Of a stretch of DNA of 64,000 nt, positions 1-11,808 are shown piece by piece. Each line of letters opens with the position of its first letter. Position 1 is the first letter of the stretch. The notes below the pieces were generated by a model that was not told where the DNA came from, searched no databases, and saw only the letters and a list, made by a program, of their open reading frames with translations. The DNA comes from Ptiloglossa arizonensis (Eukaryota > Arthropoda > Insecta > Hymenoptera > Colletidae): NCBI RefSeq assembly GCF_051014685.1, contig NC_135054.1, forward strand, positions 5,460,001 through 5,524,000, read 5' to 3'. Position numbers and translations under genes: made by a program.

Positions 1-2530
1 ATATTTTTATTTCCCGAAATTATAATAAAGAAACAATTGCACGAAACCTTATTCATTGCATTCTTAAATCTCATTTTTACCTAAGTGGCCTAGCGTAAAA
101 GCGGTAGACATCTTTGCAAAAGTGAATATTCCCTAAAATGTAAAAAATTATTAAAAAATAAAAATCTCTTTAAAATGTACAATTTGTTGTTTAAGTATTA
201 ATTTTCCATATTTTTTATTCGAACGCCTTTCGTTATGAAAAATTAAAAAAGAGAATGTTTTAATTAATGTATTGATAAAAATATTGTTTCGCTTAAGTAA
301 TTATTTTCTTCGATTAAAACAGTGTCAAAGTTATTGAGAAGTATTGCGACACTTTCGTTTCCGTTAATTATATAAAGAATGAAACGCAAAGTTTTATGGT
401 TGTGACCCGATATTACAATTTGTAAGCACGCAATGGAACAGCGTACGATGCAACCACGATCAATTTGTAATTAACGGAAAATTGTAAACACAGGAAGAAG
501 ACATACATACGGATACACGAATCTCGTAACTCGAGGTAGCAAGCGAACTTTAATAAGAGGAGTCACGCAGACACGTTCCTGGTTGGTGATTCGACCGGGT
601 TCAACGCAACATTTGAATAAATATCCCTGCCACGGACAAAGAGGTGTACGACAGGAAGAAGAGAATGGAGAACCGTGTAATAAATTACTGTGAACTTGTT
701 TGCGTGCAACAATCACTCGCTACTCCTGTCAAACGGAACGATACATACTTTTCTATTTACAGATGCACGTCCATCACTTCGAATTGATCAATGCAAACAA
801 AAATCCTACAAATAGCTTTGCTACGCGTACTGTGTAGGTATCAAAATGAAATATGGAAAATTGACGGAATTCGAGCAACGTTTCATTTACTGACAAACGA
901 TATGCCGCTTCTCACGAAGATTCATTATTCATTCCGATTTAACAACACTCGAATAGTTATTTGTTTTTATTACTGAGAATTATGAATTATTTATTAGAAA
1001 TTATTTGCTTGCCTTATCTGTTTTCTATATGTAACGAGAAAGATTACTGATATCGGGTACCTGATATAACATTACTGATATCGGGTAAAATCACCGTAAA
1101 TCTATGCTAAAACTTTGCTCCAATTTATACTTTTTTTTAAAAACACGACAGCTGTAAAATTACTTTTTCATTTTCTCGTTCGTTTTCAAACACGTATCGA
1201 ATATAACCATCTCAAGTAATATGCATATGTATGGATATTTCTACGCTTCAACCTTTTGGTGTAAATCTTCTTCAGAATACAGAAACCACATTGAAAGAAA
1301 CATAAAAGTTAGAATAGAAGAAAAATGGAGATTTGGAACGGTAGAAGAATAATATTAATACGTGATAAAGTTATAAAAAATGTGGAATTATGTGTTATTA
1401 CTACAACTTACCAATTTGGGATTTGAAGAAGCATCACGAGACGAGTAACTTATATCTGGTTAGCATTGTAAAATGAATTACTTATGTCTTGTGAAACTAT
1501 CAGCTAGCTTCAATCATATTTTCCTACACATTAGAATTATAAAAATATAAACGTTGTTATTAAAATTAAACACTATGTGTAGATTGTTGAAGAGAGGAAA
1601 ATGATCATTTGACGAGAACATTAACTCGAATTTGAGTTACCCAACTCGCGACAATTAAACAAGTCTAAAATGTATAAGCTGTAGCAATAACACGTAATTT
1701 CACGTTTCTTGTAACATTATTTTATTATGCATTGACATCATTCTATCTTTTCTTATTTTGTGACTATTATTTTTCCATCGATATAGTTTTTATATTTTGA
1801 AAAGGGCCTTGAAAAGAAACCTTAAAAATATATGTTATTATAGGTACTTAAAATGGCCACACCCAATATACAATATATTTGATTGACATAAATAAACACA
1901 CATGGCCCAAGTTATTTATTACTTATTTATTTCGTTTAATCGTTTCGTGTATTCGAAACGTTCATGGACAGACGTTTGCAACATTGACAAAACTCAAGGT
2001 TTGAGAATGACGTCTCGAATGCGACACCTTATCTTTCTGTGCTTCTGCCGTAATTTAAATTAATTCGTTTCAGTTTCTATGCCAGACACTTGGATTAAAA
2101 GTAACTGTGTACCGTGATTAACAGGCACAAGAAAAATCATTATGTCTTCAGGACTGTACGTCACGATTTTCTAAAGCAAACAAACAATACAAGTGTAAAA
2201 AAAAGTTTCACCCGGAGACTTATTGACTTAAAACTTTTTAAAGTCGTAAATTCACAGTTTTTAGTTACTTCTATCTTTTTCTCAAAAGTGCACCTATCGT
2301 GACTAAACAAGATACACCATAGCAGTTACTTACATGCCTTCATTTTAGCTTATTACACACTCTATAGCAATGTTTCCTTGACTTTTAATTGCGCATTGCC
2401 GACTAATTTTATAATTTTTACATTACACCAATTAAACGAAGGACGTTTCTGTACAAGTAGTACTGTAATAACAATCTTTCTGCAATTCCTTCTCCTTCAC
2501 TTACTTGTACTGATAAATTTATAATATATA
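1..2530. other. Gene-poor AT-rich stretch
   Basis: No convincing protein gene or known repeat. The only less AT-rich part is about 430-720, where both strands carry short open frames. The plus frame, about 481-692, is preceded by an acceptor-like ACACAG but matches nothing I recognise. Intron or intergenic space cannot be told apart from the sequence. Confidence 0.5.
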
Positions 2531-2536
2531 TCTGTA

Positions 2537-2966
2537 CGTTAATAAGTGATATTTGTCTGGACGATGAGAAGATAAAGAAAGTGTACAATTTAAAAAAAAA
2601 GAAAAACAATTTTTCTTCTCTTGTTTTCCAATGAAATCTTTATTCATTATATATTTCATCTTGTTTAATAAATTATAATATCCGTTAATAAGTGATATTT
2701 GTCTGGACGATGAGAAGATAAAGAAAGTGTACAATTTAAAAAACAAAAAGAAAAACAATTTTTCTTCTCTTGTTTTCCAATTAAATCTTTATTCATTATA
2801 TATTTGATCTTGTTTAATAAATTATAATATCCGTTAATAAGTGATATTTGTCTGGACGATGAGAAGATAAAGAAAGTGTACAATTTAAAAAAAAAGAAAA
2901 ACAATTTTTCTTCTCTTATTTACCAATGAAATCTTTAGTCACTATATATTTGATCTTATTTAATAT
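2537..2966. repeat. Three-copy tandem repeat, unit about 147 bp
   Basis: Three head-to-tail units begin with CGTTAATAAGTGATATTTG at 2537, 2683 and 2832, so the spacings are 146 and 149 bp. Each unit has the same order: this opening, a GA-rich block, an A-run, a T-rich block and a Tttaataaattataatat-like AT tail. Units 1 and 2 differ only by a few substitutions and small indels in the A-run. Unit 3 drifts in its last 60 bp. Open frames on the minus strand across the units are a by-product of the repetition and not genes. Confidence 0.93.
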
Positions 2967-5900
2967 TATGTACATATATACAATATACATACATTCTTAT
3001 AACATATATCAATCGACAATTTTGTATCGTTCAATTTTTGAAAAACTATTATCTCTTGAATTTGTATTATATTAAAGTGTTTTAGAATTTTATTGCCCCA
3101 ATGTGATACACCTTACGAACACTGTTAAACGCGACACAGCGTTTTAAAGAGTTGTAATATTTAAAATACTCGGAAATGAAATTAATTAATATGTACAAAA
3201 TTGAAAAACATTCAAATATTCAACTGTAGATTCATCGGAAGTTTTCTGACAATGTAGTTCGAGGCCACAGAGAACATAATACAAGGCCAAAATTATTCAT
3301 CTGCGGTTTTTGGGTCATTGCCAGTGGTTTGTGGTTTAACCTGTTTGTTTGAGTATTGTAGTATCTCTTATTACGTATCTTTTATACAGGAACGTTAAGT
3401 AAAACGCATTTAGATCGAAAGCTGATAATTTCATGACCATGTAAGGTGCTTTATACAGAAAAGACATAAATATGAAACTTCGCATTGCTGTTTTCGCGTA
3501 TTTATAACAAATGCAAGGTAAAAAAGTTACTTTAAGAAAGCTGCAAAATATTATTGAGCGGAGCGTACAATACAAAAATCTAATTATTTTATTATTATTT
3601 TACGTACAATATTGGCTAATAATTTCGTGCGCCAAGTTGTCAACTCTTTGTACAATTGAAATACTTTCTAAATAAAACGTAGACAATTGAATCATTATTC
3701 AATTATACCGTTATCAAGTAATTTAACATTTTTCCTATAACGTCGTATAGTTAATTTCAATTGCCGTAAAGTAGAATTATGACAGTGTCTTTATTTTACA
3801 ATACAAAAATAACTATCGAACATTATACTTTCAAGAGAAGGATTTCATTTAAGCAACTATACGATGGATTATGATTATTTATTAGTAACGTAGTTGTACA
3901 CTTGTTGCTTGTGTACGACACATGCATAACACAGTGTGTTACATAATTTGCAGCTTAATAACAGCAAACAGGAACAGAACAGAAAGCGTTAAACAAGCCC
4001 TGATCGTGTAAAACAAGCAACTCTTTGCAAAATTTATCTTTTGAATTCATTTAACTGTAAATTATCTATCGTAGTTCTTTATTAAAAAATTATTCCTTCC
4101 TAACAAAGGAATCCCTTAGCAAATTGATAATTTCATGACACTGTCTGTATTAGACTGAAATAATCCTAAGTTGAAAGAAATGTATAAATATATTCACACG
4201 ACAATATATAACTGGATACATTCCACCTTACATTTACATTTATATTTCATTAATAATATTAACAATTTACAATGTCATCATCTAGACGGACGACATTGAG
4301 CAACAATAAATAATTGCACTGAGTAAAGATTATAAATATAGTTGCAATGCATCACTTATTTATTATAATCGTCAAGGTGAAACATTGTTGCATCGCATAA
4401 AAATATATTTTGTAATATACAGATACATTTATTACACAAAAAAGTATACAAAGTGTATTTAAAAAAAACCAAGTGCTGGAAAATTTCAGTACGCATCCAA
4501 TGTCGTTCATGCAGTTGTATTCAATATATGTATAAAACTTGGCCACGCTGTTTTATGTATTTTTTTTTTTTTTTTAAGAAAACAATATATGATGCAATAT
4601 ATGAAATAAAAATCATGTGAAACGCAAGATAACATTAAATGTGAAACGAATATAATGAGAAAATGTGTTCGATGCACTTAAAGCGCACTATACATACATA
4701 TATCGTAACTTTGAAAGTTCCTATAAATGTCACGAGATGGCAGAAGTTTCTCACAAGTACATGTTCTACTCTATAGTGTATATAATGCCACCGAGGAGGT
4801 ATATTTGTTGTCCTTGTCTTGGGGGAGCAAAGTATTCAATGATCGTTAAGTGAGGGTACTGTTGCTGAAGCCCATTATTAATTAAACTCGCATCCACATT
4901 TTAATTTGTGCGATGCAATTTTTGCAGGCCTCTTTACTTCATAAGAGGCTTTAGAAACCATCTCGTGGTGTATAAAATTAATTTATAGAAAGATAATTTA
5001 TAAGTAAAGTATACTATACTTTGTCTAATTTTTATTATTATCGATAATAATACTGATTTGTTTACAATACTACACGTGGTGTTTTGCAATTTATTATAAT
5101 AGATTTTATTTAAAAATTTTTAACATCCATTCGTGTATCTTAATTTTAAGAAACTGCATTGCATATGATATTCGTACACATCTTTTATATTTTCTCAATA
5201 AGTATAAAATTGTATATAAATTAATGTACACATTCTCTAATTCTTTCGCTGTAAATAAAACCCCATATAATACGAAGGATCCGTTCCGCGTTACACAAGC
5301 TTGTAACTCGCGTAATTCAAGAGAATACGAATGAGGAGATAGAAACGGAGAAAGAAATTACGCAAATACGTATTAATCTACAGCGTCATACGAGGATTGT
5401 CGCAATTTTTTTACCGCATTATACGGAGTTTACTATATATTGACGTTATTGCAGCAGTTCTTGTGGTTTTCTTCCTATAACGCTATCATTCTGTATTTAA
5501 TACTTGAACAATTGATTGTATTTTAACGATGATTTTTGTTCATTGTATTTTCTTAATTTTTAATATACAAATTATTTACCATTGTATTTTACATTGTACA
5601 TTAGTACGCACAACTACTTACGGAAAAGATCGCGTAGAGTTCAACCAAAACCCCATTTCGTTCGGTTTGATGTACATATGTGAAATTCATATTTAACCCC
5701 ATTTGCAACTAATCAAAAATTATTCCAACGAGGATTTAGCAATAATAACACTATTATTAAATGAAGACAAAGAAAGACAAAAAGTAAAAAGAGCTACAAT
5801 TATTTAACGACGTGACAAAATTCGGTAATGATTTAACAAAAAAAAAAAGGGAGGCTTTTAAAAAAAAAACACGCTTTCGTACTTGTGGTGGCGAGTGCAA

Positions 5901-6785
5901 CAGATTGCGAGCGAACGAGAGGACACATAATGGCGGCAAACCGTAAAGTTTGCTCGAATCTTCGGCGGCTTTAATATCCTCATTCGGAAAATAAGATAGT
6001 GACAATGTTGTTTCTAACCTTGGCGATTTAAAAAAAAAAACGGAATTCGTTCCGATTGAATTATACTTTACCTATTTTTGAGAATTTGAAATGTTTTCCC
6101 TCACCATCCTCATGGGCGACTAATTACTCAAAATTCTATCAGTAGGTAGATATATTTAGGTAACTAGAAATAAATTAAAAATGTTGTTGTTAAGAACTAA
6201 AAAAGTGGAACATAAAATTTTGCGAGGCTGTTACATCAAGAGAATTATTATAAATTATTACTATTATATTCTTATCTGTATTGCAAAGAAAAAAGCAGAG
6301 GAAAGTACTTACATACTCGTTGGAGATGAATACATATTACACGAGACGCACTACGCGATACTATTTAGCGCTTAACAACTCCTCAAGGATGGTCGCGAAA
6401 GATTGTACGCGATTTCTTCTGGTGTGAATGTCACGTGTAAAACAACGTTATAATTTGTTCTATTAAGAATGGACGTCACTTAAGTGCCACGTTCTTTAAG
6501 TATTATTTAATGGACATCAATCTGAACCTTATATCGTTTAATGTACCCCAACAAGAACTCGATAAAAATAATTTCTGTAATGTTTGCTGAGAAAATTTTA
6601 CAGGATTTGCGCACGATATTTTCTTATATGAACATGTAGTAGCACTGCAGGTTTCGCCACTTATTATTTACTTGGGATATTAATTGGAGAATTTGATTAA
6701 TTTGTGAACGTTTAAATACCCAAGAAACGATTACTTTTTCGAAAAGTAATGCAAAATTCATGCATTAACGAGAGGTAATACAGTA
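2967..6785. other. Gene-poor AT-rich stretch
   Basis: No supported gene. It contains an 18-base T run at about 4,559-4,576 and a mildly CpG-richer patch at about 5,270-5,460. Short open frames here are AT-rich, low in complexity and without splice or homology support. Confidence 0.5.
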
Positions 6786-6789
6786 TTAA

Positions 6790-7022
6790 CCCATTTGCAT
6801 CTGAGGTACCAAACCTCTTCATCTGCATAATGAAGTTTGCTTGTACTGTTCCATGCTTGACGATAAACTAATGACTAGAAATAATTTCGTATTTATTTGC
6901 CCGACCGTCTTTTCAATATTAAGTTGTCTATGTATTACTCGACAATATCAGTCGGATACCGATATACATAAACAACTAAAAGTAATTGTGTGCGGATTAT
7001 TCCGCTTAATGATGCAAATGGG
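6790..7022. mobile_element. piggyBac-type MITE (TTAA-flanked)
   Basis: A 233-bp element has perfect 12-bp terminal inverted repeats: CCCATTTGCATC at 6790-6801 and GATGCAAATGGG at 7011-7022. It is flanked directly by TTAA on both sides (6786-6789 and 7023-7026). TTAA target duplications with termini starting CCC and ending GGG are the hallmark of piggyBac-superfamily transposons. The interior has no transposase, so this would be a non-autonomous miniature element. An open frame inside it (6841-7026) is probably fortuitous. Confidence 0.75.
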
Positions 7023-7026
7023 TTAA

Positions 7027-9308
7027 GAAATTGTATCGATTTTTTCCTAAGTTATAGAAAAGTTACCCCAACCACTTCTTAGATGGTCCAAAAAATGTAC
7101 TTCGTGTTCTAAATTAATAGTAATTGTTGCAAAGATTTGACTATAATATATTTCATATGTGTAATTCTTCGCGTGTTGTTACCTATCTTTCAATAAATAA
7201 TTCTTGAATGGTATATTTAAGAAAAACGAATAATGCTTGAAATTTTATCTCGTTAATTATTTATCATATTTTTTTTTAAATTGCTGATAAATATATATTT
7301 CGATTATTTGTTTTCACCGTTGGAATCGTACCAATGTCGAAAGAGGAGGGAATTTGACAATACAAATAAGACTACGAGAAGGAGACCAGAGGAAAACAAT
7401 CTAAGGTGCATACGTAGCACAGCTTAAATTTATCGTGCACACTCTGTAAACAGAAGTAGACGATAAACACTTTTTCCCTTCAACATAGATATACCACTGA
7501 TAACGAGATTGAACAATGTCAATTGTTCGTATTGTCGTGAACATCTCAGACTCAACGTCCTATAAAAAAATCTCAAGGTATGAATTCCTGTGTGACTTCT
7601 TCTAAGAAATTACTTTTACGGTATTAAATAATGTTAATACCAATGGTAACCAGATGCAATGGCAGTGCATCGAAATCGCGCGGGCGGTTTGAAACGAGTT
7701 TCTGGGTGTTTATTCCGAAGCTGCAGAAGTACTAGATAAAAATTACTTCGGTTTAAAAAAACTGCTCTTTAACCAGTTTCTTGAACATATAGTCCTATTT
7801 ACTCTCTTTGCTGATAAATTGTCAAATATACCGAGACTTTGAAATTAACCGCATAAAAATGAATCGAAGTCGACGTTGTACACTTGCACATAATTTACTT
7901 TGCATAGCTGTTGCGTGTCACGATGAATGGATTAAAAGTTATTGGCGACTAGTTCAAAAAATACAAAATGACTTGATCTTTATATCGGTGTTAGGTTTTG
8001 TATAAAGAGAAGTTAAAACAAAATAAGGACCATTCGAATGTATGCCTTGTTTTGTATGAAGCTTATTATTTTTTTTCTTACGAGTCTAATAAAAAGACAA
8101 ATATCTAAGGATGTAATTTTTCATGGTATTTACAGTGATTGACCAGTTTACAATTGAGGAGATATGTTTGAAGATACGTTAGACTTATTTTTCATTAAAG
8201 CCTTTTTTTTTTTAAAAACATAGTTTCTGTTCGTTGGAGATTCTAACGATGTTAGTAAACCTTCATTGATAGATTCAACATTTGTATATAATATTGTCGA
8301 CATTTATACTGCTTGATCTCTTGAGTTACACCACTCGATGAACATGCAATATCATTCACCGAGTTAAACATGTTAACCTGAATTTTGACCGATCAGACGA
8401 TACATTTAACATCAAAAGCTATTAATATATTTTGAAGTCATTTTTAGAGACAGTAATCATTATAGTGCAATTCGAGTAATAAATATAATTTTCCGCAAGA
8501 GTTAACTCGTCATAATTTAAAAGTGAAAATGAAAAAGAATTAATTATTTAAACGTGAAAGTAAGAATGACGTTTTTTTTTTGAATCTAACTCATTTTCGG
8601 CAACTCATTATTTTGTGCACGCCTCAGGGAATACCTGTACATATTGTCCATATATGAGTCGAATATCCATTGTGCAAGAACATTGAGCAATGTAACCCTA
8701 ACTGTTGGAATAGATAGGTGAACGCTAAATGTAAGCCACCAAACCAGTTCTTCATCTGTGACTTTTATTCTTGACATTATGCTCACAAAGAGCGACTATA
8801 AAATAGTGTTTAATAAAATAAACTAATCCTTGAGAAATTTTCGATGCATCGATGATATTCTTTAAATCTTGAGTGTGAGGAAACAATGCTCACGAATTAG
8901 TAATTCGTGTCCATATTGTAACTACCAGACTACCATTGTAGTTTGTTTTACAAATATATAATTTCGAAACAATTTAAATTGTAAAAAAAACAATCCCAAT
9001 GTTTAGATAAATGGAAATCTGTTGGAAAAATCAGATAAACAAGGAAACCATAATAAATTTGCGTGTACTATTTCGCTAAGGAGTAAAAATAAATCTTTCT
9101 ATCGTTATCTTTGATGTCTACGATTTTGCATTATCACGCAACAATATCAGTCTTCGCTTGTTTTCGTTTTCTTAAGTGCGTTTCTTCAATTTCTTTACAA
9201 TACATTTTTACTGTGATTGTTGTTTCAGATTTTAAGAAACTGTTTAAAATTATTCATTAAACTCACACATAGATAAACATTATTCACCACAATTTGTTTG
9301 TTCTAGAA
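7027..9308. other. Gene-poor AT-rich stretch with one unexplained small ORF
   Basis: Mostly featureless. On the minus strand an ATG at 8779 opens a 63-codon frame to a stop at 8586. Its amino-acid composition looks more protein-like than the neighbouring frames (it includes the stretch DEELVWWLTF) and it sits just below a TATA-like ctataaaat. I do not recognise it and see no splice partner. It could be an exon, a short transposon relic or chance. Confidence 0.3.
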
Positions 9309-11808
9309 CAGTGGTCACCTTCTAATCAATCTCCCTCTTCCTAATAAACGTGTACACTACCTAATGAAACTTTACACTTGCATTGAAGAAAATTGCATAT
9401 TCCTAGAAGTCTGGAAGAACGCCATAGTTATCCCGATTGTCAAACTAAGAAAGAGCCAACAATGCCTGATAGCAACCGGTCAATTTCGTTCAGAAATATT
9501 ATGTGCAAATTAATGGAGAAGCTTATCAATTATAGACTACATTGAATTCTTGAAGTAGACAAAATCTTATCTCTATATCTAAAACAACTATAGACATCTT
9601 TACTCTACATTGGATCGCTTAATTAAATCTAGAATCCAATATATGCGACAGATTTGCAACAGACCAGCATACAGTAATGGTGTCCTTGGACATCGAAAAA
9701 ATATACGACATGATATGTAGGCAACAAGTAATAGCTGCCATTAACTCCTCAGATTCCCAAGGTAAGGTTCTAACCTTTATCGTGATCGATTAAAATACAC
9801 AAAATAGTTTCACAAGAATCAGTCTTAAATACATATTGCCCTGTTCCTAATCGCAATAAACGAGGTAATGTCACTGATCTCGCCACCAATTAAAGCTTAC
9901 ATCTTTGCTGATAACCTGACCATTCTCTGTAAAGGAAAAAACCTTGAAACAACACAGAGAATTCTACAACTCACGTTAAGTAAACTTCCTAAATAGACCG
10001 ACACGTCAGATTTCAAGTGTTCCCAAACTAAATCCGAAGTTACCACCAAAGAAGAGAGAGCAACACAAAATTATTCCTAGATATTTACTTTACTATATTC
10101 ACGCAAATTGACGTGGGAATCCACACAACAAATCTAAAAAAAGTGTGCACTTCCTGCTTGTACGTTTTAGTAATCACAACTGCAAAGAACCAAGGTACAG
10201 ATCTAGAAAACAAACATGGAAACTTATCCAGTTGAAATTCTCAATTCTGTATATCATTTGGCGTGTGACGAATAATTGTAGGGACATTCAGGCCTAACCC
10301 TACTTTAAGTTTCTTGAAAGAAGCCAATGAACCTCCCCTTTCGATCAGAAGAAAAATGCTTACAATTAGTGCATCCCAAACGATCAATAATTCAACGTTA
10401 CCTAGTAAACTGACATTTTAAGATGCATTCTCGAGTCAACTCTTCGCGACACATCCTCAACATCGAAACCACCCAAAACGATTCTACTAGGGAGTACGTG
10501 ATAGAGAACGAAAAATAAACAGCAAACTTTCTAACACAAACTGCAGAAGACTAACGAAGTCACCACCTTGGACAATACCGAACATCGAAGACAACCTTGA
10601 CCTTTCGATCTACTCGAAATCTAACACAAGTCCAGAAATATTCACCTCTTTACGATACCCTCAACAAATACCAGGAGTACATTTTTCTCTGCACTGACAG
10701 ATCAAGAAACCGTCTGACTACAGATTACGCAATAATTTCTCTACGACTTATAGGAAAACCAGGCTTCCAGGCATCAATTTTTACAACAGAAGTTGTAAAC
10801 TTATAGCTATCATGCGCATGGGCTAAGTATAGCTGAGAAAGAAGGCCTTTACAATATAATAGTATTTCCTCGTTTCAAAAGTACTTATTAGCTATTAGAA
10901 CTTTAATATCCGTAAATGTCACCGTCCTTCGAATCTTAGAAATTCCTGCAAAATTAATACGCAGAGGGACAAAAATCGTGCCAATATTCTACTAGCATAT
11001 CAATATTTAGTATATTCTATTATTATATTAATAATAATGATATTATATATGGATTTCTTCGCACATTGGAATCCCGGGAAATAAAATAATTGACTAAGCA
11101 GCTAAAGTAGCGGTAACGGATTATTAATAACATTTACTACTTTATGATAAATTCTTACTATTTTAAATATTTCTCTATAAACTTTAAAACTATCTCTAAT
11201 TACTTGTTGAACCACTGGTGGAGCAAATGCTACGACTAATTCCATAACCAATGTATCAACCACTATATCAACGATATCAATGGAATGGGTGTATTTGAGT
11301 AACAAAAGTTTCTGCTTTTATAATACTATCAATAACTACAATTGGTTTATATTTAGGATTACGATGATAAATAGTAAATAGATCCATCCTCAGAATTGCA
11401 GACAAACCATCGCTTCAAAAATATACAACCCTAGGTTAAAAAAGGTACTAATGAAAAAGTGAGTATGTACAAACTATCAAGAACAGAATAAGTAGCAGTA
11501 TCAAATCTCCAGAATCAAAATTCGTCGTAGAAAAATTACCCGCTCGCACATCCATTCCAAAGAACCGACATCTACTTGTGATTGCAACACGATAGTGACA
11601 ATTAATTATTCGCTACTATTGCACGAAGTTCAGAATTCACCGACACCTCTTGAACATCGAACCAATATTGAAAGACAATTCCCCATAAAGAAAAAATAGA
11701 CGATCTCGTCAAGTTTTCAAAAGAAATCGAACTACTGTCCGGTATTACGTAAAATAGTCTATTGCCAATTCTCTTGCAATTGACGCGACCTTAAAATACA
11801 AAAAAAAA
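9309..11808 (+). mobile_element. Decayed LINE retrotransposon (RT plus RNase H, I/LOA-like)
   Basis: Translating the plus strand in changing frames gives the order expected of the second ORF of an RNase-H-bearing LINE. An RT finger motif like VWKNAIVIPI lies at about 9,412-9,441. It is followed by an LMEKLINYRL-like block (about 9,511-9,541) and a palm block equivalent to VFLDIEKAYD (about 9,681-9,712). The catalytic FADD box is present as FADN (about 9,901-9,918). The RNase H core is present as TDRS in place of TDGS, and ASIFTTEVVNL follows (10,597-10,806). WISSHIGIPGNK lies near 11,055-11,090. A C-terminal zinc-knuckle-like remnant lies near 11,570, and an A-rich tail at about 11,793-11,808. 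Many stops and frameshifts, and the altered active sites, make it dead. No ORF1 or 5' end is visible, so it is 5'-truncated. Confidence 0.85.

Noticed and set aside
481..692. Plus-strand frame of about 70 codons preceded by an acceptor-like site
   Set aside because: Protein-like in places, but no ATG, no partner exon and no recognised family. Too weak to list as a gene.
2418..2904. Three similar minus-strand frames of 63-79 codons
   Set aside because: They are translations of the 147-bp tandem repeat and have no independent support.
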